In this document: piece after piece, positions 10,035 to 18,994 of the stretch
How positions within the stretch are numbered: position 1 is the first letter of the stretch
Layout: each line of letters opens with the position of its first letter
DNA from: Teichococcus coralli
GTDB taxonomy: Bacteria > Pseudomonadota > Alphaproteobacteria > Acetobacterales > Acetobacteraceae
Reading direction: 5' to 3'
Length of the DNA stretch: 52,541 nucleotides
Assembly: GCF_009829925.1 (NCBI RefSeq)
Contig: NZ_SNVJ01000002.1
Span: 351,378 to 403,918 of the forward strand
Position numbers and translations under genes: made by a program
The notes under the pieces: model-generated
Database searches by the model: none
Seen by the model: the letters and a program-made list of their open reading frames with translations, nothing else
What the model was told of the DNA's origin: nothing

Positions 10035-11041
10035 GCCAGCTTCTCGGTGGAGACCTCGTGCAGCGCGCGTCCGGCTTCCTCGAAGGCGGTGATGTTGGCC
10101 AGGGTGGTCTCCGCGATGGCGGTCAGCGCCTCGGCGGTGAAGAAGGCCTGGTGCGCGGTGACGAGCACGTTGGGAAAGGTGAGAAGGCGGGCGAAAATGT
10201 CGTCCTGGATCACCTTGCCGGAAAGGTCCTGGAAGAACAGGTCGGCCTCCTCCTCGTAGACGTCGAGGCCGAGATAGCCGATCTGGCCGAGCTTGAGCCC
10301 GGCGATGACCGCGCGCGTATCCACGATGGCGCCGCGGCTGGTGTTGATCAGCATGACGCCGCGCCGCATGCGCCGCACCGCGTCGGCATCGATCAGGTGG
10401 TGCGTCTCCGGCGTCAGCGGGCAGTGCAGCGTGATGATGTCGGAGGCGGCGAGCAGTTCGGGAATGCCGGTGTAGGTGACGCCCAGGGCCTCCACCGCGG
10501 CGTCGGGATAAGGATCCTGGGCGATCACGCGGCAGCCGAAGCCGAGCATGGTCTGCGCCACCGCCACGCCGATGCGCCCGGTGCCGACGATGCCGACGGT
10601 GCGGCCCTTCAGGCCGAAGCCGAGCAGCCCGTCGAGCGCGAAATTGCCTTCGCGCACGCGGTTGTAGGCGCGGTGGATGCTGCGGTTGAGCGCGAGGATC
10701 ATCGCCGCCGTGTGCTCCGCCACCGCCTCGGGCGAATAGGCCGGCACGCGCGCCACCGTGACGCCGAGGCGCCGCGCCGCGGCGAGGTCCACGTGGTTGA
10801 AGCCCGCCGAGCGCAGCGCCAGCAGCCGCACGCCCATGCCCGCGAAGGCCTCCAGCGCCGCCGCGTCCGCCCGGTCGTTGACAAAGGCGCAGACCGCACG
10901 GGCGCCGCGCGCCAGCACCGCCGTGTCAGGCGCGAGCCGCGCCTCCAGATAGGTCAGGCGGTGCTTCCCGCCACCGGCGGCATTGGCGGCGTCGAGAAAG
11001 CGGCGGTCATAGGGCTTGGTGCTGAAGACGGCGACATCCAC
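10031..11041 (-). CDS. D-2-hydroxyacid dehydrogenase (D-lactate dehydrogenase-like)
   Basis: A 336-residue NAD-dependent D-2-hydroxyacid dehydrogenase. The Rossmann motif GTGRIG is at 153-158, and the catalytic triad is R236 (NTSRGAIVD), E264 ([12 protein letters not shown]) and H297 (VTAHQAFFT). The [13 protein letters not shown] stretch and HQAFFT are typical of fermentative D-lactate dehydrogenase (LdhA). It is the first gene of an operon with nfeD and the slipin, linked by 4-base stop/start overlaps. A metabolic link between lactate oxidation/reduction and membrane quality control is not known, so the coupling may simply be transcriptional. Confidence 0.92.
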   Translation of the reverse strand: MDVAVFSTKPYDRRFLDAANAAGGGKHRLTYLEARLAPDTAVLARGARAVCAFVNDRADAAALEAFAGMGVRLLALRSAGFNHVDLAAARRLGVTVARVPAYSPEAVAEHTAAMILALNRSIHRAYNRVREGNFALDGLLGFGLKGRTVGIVGTGRIGVAVAQTMLGFGCRVIAQDPYPDAAVEALGVTYTGIPELLAASDIITLHCPLTPETHHLIDADAVRRMRRGVMLINTSRGAIVDTRAVIAGLKLGQIGYLGLDVYEEEADLFFQDLSGKVIQDDIFARLLTFPNVLVTAHQAFFTAEALTAIAETTLANITAFEEAGRALHEVSTEKLA

Positions 11042-11071
11042 GCGGGTCTCTCCCTCGGCTCCGGTTGCGTT

Positions 11072-11440
11072 TCACCGCCGGCGCGGGGCGAGCCGCCGCC
11101 GGCGGTGCGTCTCGGCTTCCAGCAGCACCGGCAGCAGGGCGCCGCTCGCCAGGAAGGGCAGGCCATCGGCCGGCGGGTTGAGCGGCCGCATGGAAAACCG
11201 TGTCTGCAGCGCCCGCGGGCCGGTGAAGGCGAGCTGCAGCACGACAAGGGTGCCTGCCCCGATCAGCACCGCGCGGGTGCCGAGCACTCCCCGCCAGGCC
11301 CGCGAGGTGATGGGCCGATATCGTATGCCGAAGAGGTGGGCGATCTCCAGCACGACGATGAGCGCTGGCCACCGCCGTCCCCACCGCCTCCAGCGGTAGG
11401 CCACGCGCCTCGGCCCATGCGGAGGTGGCGAGAATGTCGA
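11072..11440 (-). pseudogene. relic of the C-terminus of a cation-transporting P-type ATPase
   Basis: On the minus strand one frame reads ALIVVLEIAHLFGIRY, ITSRAWRGVLGTRAVLIG and LVVLQLAFT up to a stop at 11072, which matches the last membrane helices of PMA1/MgtA-type P-type ATPases (where the family has NTLVVMEIFYLF, TSLTWRGVLGTPAVL and so on). The preceding piece, AWAEARGLPLEAVGT, is in a different frame, so there is a frameshift at about 11361-11381. No phosphorylation motif (DKTGT) or N-terminal domain is present. The rest of 11440-11750 is unassignable, though a separate block EGAVVARREAATLKARL may be another fragment. Confidence 0.6.
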
Positions 11441-11751
11441 AGGCGAAGGGCCGGCACCCGGCGCCGCCAGCCAGTTGAAGCGCGCGCCCTCCCCCATCGC
11501 GGCGGCGGCACGGAGCCGCGCCTTCAGCGTCGCCGCCTCGCGCCGCGCCACAACCGCGCCCTCCGGGTCCATCTGACCTTTCTCCGCCAGGACCTCGGGG
11601 ATGCGGCTGGTCGGCGATGCCTGACGGCGGCGCCGCCAGGGTCACCAGGCGCCAGATCCGCCTTGGTGCGACCGGCCCTTCGACGCCTCGCGGGCGGGCG
11701 GTTGGAAAACTGGCAGGAGGAGGGGAGGCCTGGGACCTCGCTTCCCCGCGC

Positions 11752-13041
11752 TTAGAGAGAATGCCTTGCGTAGGTGGCGCCGCCATCCGTGAACCGCGAA
11801 AGGCGGAAGGGCGAAAGGTCGAGGGCAGGACGTCCCCGCGTGATCCAGCCGGCCATCTGCCTGCCCACCGACGGAGCCAGGGCGAAGCCGTGGCCGGAAA
11901 ACCCGGCCGCGATGTAGAGGTCGCGCTCCGGCCAGGGCCGGTCCATGATCGGGATGACGTCGGGCGTCAGGTCGATGCGCCCCGCCCACGCGGTGTCCAG
12001 CGGCAGAGCGCCGAGATGGGGAAAAAGCGCGCGAAAGGCCGCGAGGTTGTGCGCCACCTTGCGGCGGTTCGGCGGCGGTTCCGGCGCGGCGGCGCTGCCG
12101 GTGGCGCGCAGCTGCGCCGTGAACTCCCGCCCCAGGCTCAGCCGCAGCAGGCGCCAGTTGCGCCGGTAGGCCGGAAGGAAGTGCATGATGTGGCGGACGG
12201 AGTTGGGAGTGATGTCGTAATCGCCGCCGACCCCGCGATAGCCGTTGCCGATGACGAAGCTGCCATCCGGCCGCGGCCGGTAGGCCACCTTCGGCCCCCA
12301 CATGGCCAGCCGCGTGAAAGGCGCCGCCGCCACGGTGCGCGCCACGGTGGAGCGCACCACCTGCACCGGCATGCCCAAGCCGAGGCGCCGCGCCAGGGAA
12401 GCGGCACCAACGCCGTTGGCCAGCACCACCACACCGGCCGGGTGCAGCCCCGCGGCCGTCACGACGCCTTCCACGGCGCCGGCTCGCAGGCTGACATCCA
12501 GCACAGGTGCGTGGCTGTGGAAGCGCACGCCCGCCTCGCGCGCGGCGGCGGCGATGGTTCCGGTGGCCAGGGCAGGCTCGGCATAGCCGTCGCCGTCGGT
12601 CAGCAAGGCACCGCGCCAGGAGCCGGCGAGCTGCGGCAGCTTCTCACGCAATGCCGCGGCGGAGAGAATGCGCGTGCGAAGGCCGAAGCCGCTGGCATCG
12701 TGGTGCGCGGCGACGATCCGCGCCTCGTCTTCGGCCGTTTCGGCGGGAGTCAGGATGCCGCCCGTCTCGAAGCCGGTGGCGGCGGCACCGTATTGCGCCG
12801 TCAGCTCCTGCCAGAGCGCATTGGCCTCCGCCGCCAGCGGGAGCTCGGCCGGGTGGCGGCCCTGTTGGCGCACGAAGCCCCAGGCGCGGGAGGACTGCTC
12901 CCGCCCGGGCTCCCCCCGCTCGAACAGCGCGACGCGCAAGCCCTGGCGCGCCAGTTCCAGCGCCGTGGCGCAGCCGACGATGCCGCCGCCCACGATGGCG
13001 ACATCGGCGGCCTCCGGTGCCGCGGGATGGGGCGAGGTCAT
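11752..13041 (-). CDS. FAD-dependent oxidoreductase (DAO family)
   Basis: A 429-residue D-amino-acid-oxidase-fold flavoenzyme. The N-terminal dinucleotide motif is GGGIVG at 18-23 followed by an acidic strand end (ALFERGEPG). The C-terminal FAD-binding motif is GFSGHGFALAPSVGR near residue 390. Substrates of the family are amines and amino acids (sarcosine, glycine, D-amino acids, opines). It lies 19 bases downstream of the GntR gene on the same strand and divergent from the peptide-type importer, suggesting it oxidises an amine imported or released by that system; the substrate is unknown. Confidence 0.88.
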   Translation of the reverse strand: MTSPHPAAPEAADVAIVGGGIVGCATALELARQGLRVALFERGEPGREQSSRAWGFVRQQGRHPAELPLAAEANALWQELTAQYGAAATGFETGGILTPAETAEDEARIVAAHHDASGFGLRTRILSAAALREKLPQLAGSWRGALLTDGDGYAEPALATGTIAAAAREAGVRFHSHAPVLDVSLRAGAVEGVVTAAGLHPAGVVVLANGVGAASLARRLGLGMPVQVVRSTVARTVAAAPFTRLAMWGPKVAYRPRPDGSFVIGNGYRGVGGDYDITPNSVRHIMHFLPAYRRNWRLLRLSLGREFTAQLRATGSAAAPEPPPNRRKVAHNLAAFRALFPHLGALPLDTAWAGRIDLTPDVIPIMDRPWPERDLYIAAGFSGHGFALAPSVGRQMAGWITRGRPALDLSPFRLSRFTDGGATYARHSL

Positions 13042-13060
13042 GCGGGGCGTGTCCCTTTCG

Positions 13061-13723
13061 TCAGGCGGGCGGCCGCAGCGCGATGACGCTGCGGATGTGG
13101 TAGCGCATCTCGGCGGCGGCGATGGCGGCGTCGCGGCGTTCCATGGCGTTGACGATGCGCCGGTGCTCGGCGATGACGCGCCCGGTCCAGTGCGGGCGGC
13201 GCTGCTCCATGCCGCGCACCAGGCAGGCCTTGTCGCGCAGGGTCTCGACCTGCCGCAGCAGCGCCGTGTTGCCGGCAGCCTGGCCGATGCGCAGATGGAA
13301 CTCGCCGTCGAGGTCGTTGAAGGCGTCGAAATCCTCGCGCCCGAGCGCCGCTTCCTGCGCGGCGATCAGCGCCGATAGCCTACCGGTGCAGCCTGGCTGG
13401 CGGACGACCGCAAGTTCCACAGCCATGCATTCCAGAGCCTCGCGGAGCTCGCACAGCTCGCGCACCTCGGTCTCCGTCAATCGGATAACACGGTAGAAGC
13501 GGCCGAAGCGCTCCACCAGCCCGTCGCGCAGCAGCCGCTGCAATGCCTCGCGGACCGGCGTGCGGCTGACCCCGAAGCGTTGGCCCAGGGCCACCTCCTG
13601 CAACTGGGTCCCCGGCGGGAAGCGGAGCGAGGTGATCTCGGCCTTCATTCCCGCATAAAGATCAGGCCCGCGGGCGGGTATCGCCTCAGGCCGGGAGAAG
13701 ATGTCGTCAGCCATGGCCGGCAA
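13061..13723 (-). CDS. GntR family transcriptional regulator (FCD/FadR subfamily)
   Basis: A 220-residue regulator with an N-terminal winged helix-turn-helix (about 25-85; VALGQRFGVSRTPVREALQRL) and an all-helical FCD ligand domain containing the metal-binding pattern (DLDGEFHLRIGQAAGN, then IAEHRRIVNAMERRD). A second start at 13714 (MADDIF) is possible. It is divergent from the ABC importer operon and upstream of the FAD oxidoreductase, so it probably controls both. A GTATAC core typical of this subfamily lies in the intergenic region. Confidence 0.92.
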   Translation of the reverse strand: MPAMADDIFSRPEAIPARGPDLYAGMKAEITSLRFPPGTQLQEVALGQRFGVSRTPVREALQRLLRDGLVERFGRFYRVIRLTETEVRELCELREALECMAVELAVVRQPGCTGRLSALIAAQEAALGREDFDAFNDLDGEFHLRIGQAAGNTALLRQVETLRDKACLVRGMEQRRPHWTGRVIAEHRRIVNAMERRDAAIAAAEMRYHIRSVIALRPPA

Positions 13724-13812
13724 GCCGTTCGGTATGCTGAAATTGCAGGCAGCGAGGCATCAAAGCGCAGGCATCCCCAACCCTGGGGCAGAATTTGCCC
13801 GAACTTCGATGC

Positions 13813-13848
13813 TTGCACCAGATTGCATTTCACGATGTATACTGAAAT
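13813..13848 (+). promoter_or_regulatory. candidate promoter/operator of the ABC importer operon
   Basis: TTGCAC (13813) and TATACT (13838) form a possible sigma-70 promoter with a long 19-base spacer. The -10 overlaps GTATAC (13837-13842), the core of FCD-type GntR operators, and an inverted repeat ATTTCA-N10-TGAAAT (13827-13848). Occupancy by the divergent GntR protein would block transcription. Confidence 0.45.
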
Positions 13849-13880
13849 CCGAAACACGAACAATCTGGCAGGGGCTTCAC

Positions 13881-15449
13881 ATGATCGGGTCATCGCGTGG
13901 CGCCGGATTTTCCCGGCGCGGCATCCTGGCGGCCGGCGCAGGCTTCGGCGCCGCCGCGAGCCTTGGCTGGCCACACGGCGCGGCGCTGGCCGCCCCCGCC
14001 ACCCTGCGGGCCGCAATCACCGGCTACGGCGTCATCAACACGCTTGATCCGGCCAAGGCCGCCCTGATCCCCGAGTTCTACGTCATCTGGGCGCTTTACA
14101 ACGGGCTGCTGAAGCTGGACGCGCAGATGCGCCCGGTGCCGGACCTCGCCGAAAGCTTCAAGGTCGGCGAAGACGGTGCGCTGGAGTTCCGCCTGCGCCA
14201 GGGCGTCAGGTTCCACGATGGCAGCACCCTGACCGCCGACGACGTGAAGTTCACGCTCGAACGCCTGATGGACGAGAGCACCCAGTCGCCCAACCGCAGC
14301 AAGGTCTCCGCGATCGACAGCATCGAGCTGCCGGACCCGCTGACGGTGCGGCTGCGCACAAAGGCACCCTTCGCGCCATTGCTGACCTTTCTGAGCAACG
14401 CCCGCACCGGCACGCAGATCCTGTCGCGCGCCGCCTTCAGCGCCAATCCGGAAGGCTTCGGCCGCAAGCCGGTTGGAACCGGCGCCTATATGCTGCGCGA
14501 CTGGCAACCGAACCAGGCGTTGAAGCTCACCGCGTTCGCGGGCTCCTTCGATGGCCGCGAGGGCCGCATCCCGGAGGTGGAGATCCCGCTGATCGCCGAG
14601 GAAACCAGCGGCGTCACCGCCCTGCTTGGCAAGCAGGTGGACCTGACCAGCACCGCACCTTTCGCCGACATCCCGAACCTGGAGAAGCGGCCCGAGGTGA
14701 AGGTCCTGAAGCAGCCGGGACTGAACACCCGCTTCCTGACGTTGAACAACCGCAAGCCACCCTTCGACGACGTGCATTTCCGCCGCGCCGTCTCGCTCGC
14801 CATTAACCGTGACGTGCTGGTGCGCATCGTCCTGTTTGGCGAGGGCGTGGCGACGCCGGGTCTCATTCCCCCCTCCCTCACCGCCTCCTACGACCCCGCG
14901 CCGAAGCCGCTCTCCAGCTTCAACGCGCAGCGTGCCAAGGAGGAGCTGGCGAAATCCAAGTACGGGCCGGGCACCAAGGGCACCATCCTGACCTGGGGCT
15001 CCGGCTGGTGGAAGCGCATTGGCGAGGTGGTGGCGGCGCAGGTGAACCAGGTGCTCGGCACCCAGCTCACCGTCGAGGTCAACGAGGCGAACACGGTGTT
15101 CTCCCGCATCCGCAGCGGTGACTACCAGGCCGGCACCTGGGGCTGGCTCGGCATGATCGACCCGGACGAGTATTCCTACGACCTGCTGCACAGCGAGGGC
15201 TGGCGCAACTTCGCCGGCTACAGCAACCCGAAGCTCGACGAGCTGCTGGTGAAGGCCCGGCGCGAGCTGGACCCGGCCAGGCGCGGCGCGCTGTACCGCG
15301 AGAGCGAGAACCTCTGGATCGAGGACATGCCGGTGGTCCCGCTGTTCTGCTCCAACGTCCATAACCTGCTGGCCGCCAACGTGAGCGGCTTCACGCAGCT
15401 TCCCTATTCCAACTACGGCGACCAGTTCGGGTCGGTCACGCTCGGATAA
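13881..15449 (+). CDS. ABC transporter substrate-binding protein (SBP_bac_5, peptide type)
   Basis: A 522-residue periplasmic binding protein of the peptide/nickel/opine family. A Tat-type signal is visible ([13 protein letters not shown]; twin Arg at 12-13) with likely cleavage after ALA near 37. The mature domain has the family landmarks [34 protein letters not shown] and [14 protein letters not shown]. Start ATG at 13881 gives a proper signal; the open frame upstream does not. First gene of an operon with two permeases, two ATPases and a flavin monooxygenase. Confidence 0.93.
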   Translation: MIGSSRGAGFSRRGILAAGAGFGAAASLGWPHGAALAAPATLRAAITGYGVINTLDPAKAALIPEFYVIWALYNGLLKLDAQMRPVPDLAESFKVGEDGALEFRLRQGVRFHDGSTLTADDVKFTLERLMDESTQSPNRSKVSAIDSIELPDPLTVRLRTKAPFAPLLTFLSNARTGTQILSRAAFSANPEGFGRKPVGTGAYMLRDWQPNQALKLTAFAGSFDGREGRIPEVEIPLIAEETSGVTALLGKQVDLTSTAPFADIPNLEKRPEVKVLKQPGLNTRFLTLNNRKPPFDDVHFRRAVSLAINRDVLVRIVLFGEGVATPGLIPPSLTASYDPAPKPLSSFNAQRAKEELAKSKYGPGTKGTILTWGSGWWKRIGEVVAAQVNQVLGTQLTVEVNEANTVFSRIRSGDYQAGTWGWLGMIDPDEYSYDLLHSEGWRNFAGYSNPKLDELLVKARRELDPARRGALYRESENLWIEDMPVVPLFCSNVHNLLAANVSGFTQLPYSNYGDQFGSVTLG

Positions 15450-15455
15450 GCCGCC

Positions 15456-16415
15456 TTGTCATCACCAGCCCTGCGCAGGGCGCTCCGCCGCGCCGGCATT
15501 CTGCTGCTGACCGTCCTGGCAGGGGCGCTGGCGGTGTTCTTCGCCATGAAGGCGACGCCCGGCGACCCGGCGCTCGCCGCGCTGGGCGAGAACGCGCGCC
15601 CCGAACTGGTCGAGGCCTTCCGCCACACGCACGGCCTGGACAAGCCGTTGCCCGTGCAGTTCCTGGCCTGGATCACCGGCGCGGTGCAGGGCGACTTCGG
15701 CCGCTCGCTGACCCTGGCGGGCGGCGTGCCGGTGGGCGAGCTGATCGCCAGCCGCTTGCCGGTGACAGCCTTCGTCGGCCTCTACGCGCTGGTCCTGGCG
15801 GCGGCGATCTCGTTGGTGGTCGGCACCGTCGCGGCCCTGCAGCGCGGCAAGGCGGCGGATACGGTGATGACCTCCTTCGCGGTGCTCGGTGTTTCCATGC
15901 CGGATTTCTGGCTGGGCTATGTGCTGGTCTTCTTTCTGGCGCTGAACTTCCCGCTTTTTCCTTCCTACGGCTTCACCGCGCCGGCGGAATCCCTTCCCGG
16001 CGCGCTGCTTTCCGGCTTCCTGCCGGCGCTGGCCATCGCGGCGCCCATGGCGGCGGTGTTCTCCCGGGTGCTGCGCGCCTCGCTGCTGGAGGTGATGCAC
16101 CGGCCCTACGTGCAGGTGGCGCGCTCGCTGGGGCATTCCGGCCCGTTCGTCTTCCTGCACACCATCCTGCGCAACGCGCTGATCCCCTACGTCACCATCA
16201 TCGGCCTGCAGGTGCGCTACCTGCTTGGTGGCGTGGTGGTGATCGAGCGCGTCTTCGGCATTCCCGGCCTCGGCTCGCTGATGGTGGATGCCGCCTTCGG
16301 GCGCGACTACCCGGTGATCCAGGCCTGCGCCCTCACCTTCCTCGTCATCGTGCTGCTGACCAACCTCTTCGTGGACTTCCTCTGCATGCGCCTCGATCCC
16401 AAGGCGCGCGCCTGA
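15456..16415 (+). CDS. ABC transporter permease (DppB type)
   Basis: A 319-residue inner-membrane permease with six predicted membrane helices and the DppB-type EAA-loop region ([19 protein letters not shown], then LRNALIPYV). The N-terminal [15 protein letters not shown] and FGRSL segments are typical. The only start that fits is TTG at 15456, six bases after the upstream stop, an unusual initiation codon consistent with translational coupling. The stop overlaps the next start by one base. Confidence 0.92.
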   Translation: MSSPALRRALRRAGILLLTVLAGALAVFFAMKATPGDPALAALGENARPELVEAFRHTHGLDKPLPVQFLAWITGAVQGDFGRSLTLAGGVPVGELIASRLPVTAFVGLYALVLAAAISLVVGTVAALQRGKAADTVMTSFAVLGVSMPDFWLGYVLVFFLALNFPLFPSYGFTAPAESLPGALLSGFLPALAIAAPMAAVFSRVLRASLLEVMHRPYVQVARSLGHSGPFVFLHTILRNALIPYVTIIGLQVRYLLGGVVVIERVFGIPGLGSLMVDAAFGRDYPVIQACALTFLVIVLLTNLFVDFLCMRLDPKARA

Positions 16416-17257
16416 TGGGCGGGCTGCTCCGCTCCGCCCTGCGCAGCCGCACCCTGCTGACCGGGCTGCTGATCACCCTGCTGGTGCTCTTCGGCATCCT
16501 GGCCGGCCCCTGGCTGACGCCCTTCGCGCCGGAGGAGATGGATTTCATCAATGTTCTCACGCCTCCCGACGCCATCCACTGGCTGGGCACCGACTCCTTC
16601 GGGCGGGACGTGCTCTCCCGCGTGCTCAGCGGCGGGCAGGTCTCCCTGCTCATCAGCACCTGCGGCGTGCTGGCCGGCGCCGCGCTGGGCGTTGCCCTGG
16701 GGATGAGCGCCGCCTGGCGGGGCGGCACCTACGAGGCCATCCTGATGGCGGGCTGCGACCTGCTCTTCGCCTTCCCAAGCTTTGTGCTGGCGCTGTTCAT
16801 GATGGTGGTGCTCGGCTTCGGCGTGCAGAACGTCATCATCGCCATCGCCCTGACCTACCTGCCGATTTTCGCCCGCCTCTCCCGCAATCTGACGCGCGCG
16901 CTGCTGCCGGAACCTTTCGTGCAGGCGGCGCGGCTGATGGGTCAGCGCCCTGCGCGCATCCTGCCCTTCGAGATCCTGCCCAATATCCTTTCCACCCTGC
17001 TGGTGCAGGCCAGCATCGGCATCGCCTTCGGCATCGTCATGGAGGCGGGGCTGTCATTTCTTGGCCTGGGCGTGCAGCCGCCGACGCCTTCGCTCGGCAC
17101 CATCCTCGCCGACGGGCGCGAGTACTTCCAGCGCGCACCCTGGGTGCTGACGCTGACGGGCCTGGTCGTCTCCGTGGCGCTGCTCGGCCTCAACCTGCTG
17201 GGCGACGGACTGCGCGACCTGACGGACCCCCGCCTGCGCAAGGCGGCGGGCCCATGA
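16415..17257 (+). CDS. ABC transporter permease (DppC type)
   Basis: A 280-residue permease with the DppC N-terminal segment (TPFAPEEMDF), the LGTDSFGRDVLSRVLSGGQV motif, five to six membrane helices and an EAA-like loop (QAARLMGQRPARILPFEILPN). It pairs with the DppB-type permease as a heterodimeric channel. The start shares one base with the upstream stop (TGATG) and the stop overlaps the next gene by four bases. Confidence 0.93.
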   Translation: MGGLLRSALRSRTLLTGLLITLLVLFGILAGPWLTPFAPEEMDFINVLTPPDAIHWLGTDSFGRDVLSRVLSGGQVSLLISTCGVLAGAALGVALGMSAAWRGGTYEAILMAGCDLLFAFPSFVLALFMMVVLGFGVQNVIIAIALTYLPIFARLSRNLTRALLPEPFVQAARLMGQRPARILPFEILPNILSTLLVQASIGIAFGIVMEAGLSFLGLGVQPPTPSLGTILADGREYFQRAPWVLTLTGLVVSVALLGLNLLGDGLRDLTDPRLRKAAGP

Positions 17258-18198
17258 GTGCGCCGCTGCTGGAGGTGCGCAACCTCCGCGTCCAGGCGGG
17301 GCCGCTGGAGGTGGTGCGCGGCGTCGACCTGACGCTGCGGCCCGGCGAGACGCTCGGCATCATCGGTGAATCGGGCTCGGGCAAGACGGTGACCTGCCTC
17401 GCGCTGCTGCGCCTCCTCCCCGAGGGGCTGAAGGCGGAGGCTGACGTTCTGGTCTGGCGCGGCCGCGACCTTGCCAGCCTGCCGGACCGGGAGTTCCGCC
17501 CTTATCGCGGGCGGGAAATGGCCATGGTGTTCCAGGACCCGGTTGGCTCCTTCAACCCGGCCAAGAGCATCGGATGGCACCTGCGCACCGCGCTGGACCG
17601 GCTCGGCGCCAAAGGTCCATGGCGGCCGCGCGCCAAGGCGCTGCTGGCGGATGTCGGCATTCCCCGGCCGGAGGCGGTGCTGGAACGCTACCCACACCAG
17701 CTTTCCGGCGGCATGCTGCAACGCGCACTCATCGCCATGGTGGTGGCGCTGGAGCCGGGCCTGATCGTCGCCGACGAGCCCACCACCAATCTCGACAACA
17801 TCGTCGAACAGCAGATCCTGGCGCTCTTCGCCGACCTCCGGAAGCGGCTCTCGGCGGCCTTCATCTTCATCACCCACGACATCGGCATCGCCGCCCAGAT
17901 CAGCGACCGGCTGGCGGTGATGTATGCTGGGGACATCGTGGAGAGCGGCCCGGCGGCGGAGGTGCTGGCCGCGCCGCGCCACCCCTACACCCGTGGCCTG
18001 ATCGCCACCGCCAACGCCCTTGCTGCGCGGGCCGAGCAACTGGCGGAAATTCCCGGGCAGTTGCCGGCACCGGGCGCGCGTCCCTCGGGCTGCGTGTTCC
18101 GGCCGCGCTGCACCTGGGCGCAGGATGGCTGCGAGGCGCCGCAGCCGTTGCGCGAGGTCGGCCCTGGCCGCCAGATCCGGTGCCTGCTCGATGCCTGA
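17254..18198 (+). CDS. ABC transporter ATPase (DppD type)
   Basis: A 314-residue ATPase with Walker A GESGSGKT (38-45), Q-loop VFQDPVGSFNP, signature LSGGM and Walker B region IVADEPTTNLD. The usual TALD is replaced by TNLD. The C-terminal oligopeptide-transporter extension is present, with the cysteine pattern CVFRPRC ... GCEAPQ ... RCLLDA. ATGA overlap with the upstream permease and an 8-base overlap with the next ATPase. Confidence 0.92.
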   Translation: MSAPLLEVRNLRVQAGPLEVVRGVDLTLRPGETLGIIGESGSGKTVTCLALLRLLPEGLKAEADVLVWRGRDLASLPDREFRPYRGREMAMVFQDPVGSFNPAKSIGWHLRTALDRLGAKGPWRPRAKALLADVGIPRPEAVLERYPHQLSGGMLQRALIAMVVALEPGLIVADEPTTNLDNIVEQQILALFADLRKRLSAAFIFITHDIGIAAQISDRLAVMYAGDIVESGPAAEVLAAPRHPYTRGLIATANALAARAEQLAEIPGQLPAPGARPSGCVFRPRCTWAQDGCEAPQPLREVGPGRQIRCLLDA

Positions 18199-18994
18199 GC
18201 CCCTTCTGCAGGTCGAGAACCTGCTTGTCCGCTTCGCCGACCCGCACCGCCCCGGCGGCGAGTTGCGCGCGGTGGATGGTGTCAGCCTCACCGTGCAGCC
18301 TGGCGAGATCCTTGGCCTGGTGGGTGAATCCGGCAGCGGCAAAACGACGCTGGGCAAGACGGTGCTGCGGCTCCACGAGCCTGCCGGCGGCCGCATTCTG
18401 CTGCGCGGGCTGGACCTGACGCATCTCTCCGAGGCGGCGCTGCGGCCGCACCGCCGCGCCATGCAGATGGTGTTCCAGGACCCGCTCTCCTCCTTCAATC
18501 CACGCCAGACCATCGGCACCGCCGTCGCCACGCCGCTGAAGCTGCACCGGCTCTGCACCCGGGCGGAACTGCCGGAGCGCGTCGCACAGATCCTGGATGA
18601 GGTTGGGCTGCCCGCCGCCTTCGCGGAGCGCTACCCGCACCAGATGTCCGGCGGCCAGTTGCAGCGCGCCGCCATCGGCCGCGCCCTGGCGCTGAAGCCG
18701 GAGCTGATCGTGGCGGACGAGGCGGTCTCGAAGCTCGACGTTTCCGTGCGCGCGCAGATCCTGAACCTGCTGCGCGCGGTTCAGGCGCGCAGCAACCTCG
18801 CGATGATCTTCATCACCCACGACCTGCATGTGGCGCGCTTCCTCTGCCACCGCATCGGCGTGATGCATTTCGGCAAGCTGCTGGAGATCGGCCCGACCGA
18901 GCAGGTCTTCGAGGCTCCGCAGCACGACTACACCCGCGCGCTGCTCGGCACCGTGCACGGCAGCGTGGCCCGCGATGTGAGGATACCCGCATGA
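18191..18994 (+). CDS. ABC transporter ATPase (DppF type), short form
   Basis: A 267-residue ATPase with Walker A GESGSGKT (45-52), Q-loop FQDPLSSFNPRQT, signature MSGGQ and Walker B region LIVADEAVSKLD (176-183 for DEAVSKLD). Two features are odd. The DEPVSALD of most relatives is DEAVSKLD, and the protein stops soon after the ATPase core, lacking the cysteine-bearing C-terminal extension present in its partner. The catalytic Glu (E177) is intact, so it should still hydrolyse ATP. Confidence 0.9.
   Translation: MPEPLLQVENLLVRFADPHRPGGELRAVDGVSLTVQPGEILGLVGESGSGKTTLGKTVLRLHEPAGGRILLRGLDLTHLSEAALRPHRRAMQMVFQDPLSSFNPRQTIGTAVATPLKLHRLCTRAELPERVAQILDEVGLPAAFAERYPHQMSGGQLQRAAIGRALALKPELIVADEAVSKLDVSVRAQILNLLRAVQARSNLAMIFITHDLHVARFLCHRIGVMHFGKLLEIGPTEQVFEAPQHDYTRALLGTVHGSVARDVRIPA

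Noticed and set aside
13890..15362. 490-codon minus-strand frame opposite the binding-protein gene
   Set aside because: Shadow of a clear SBP_bac_5 protein; composition is typical of antisense GC-rich frames.
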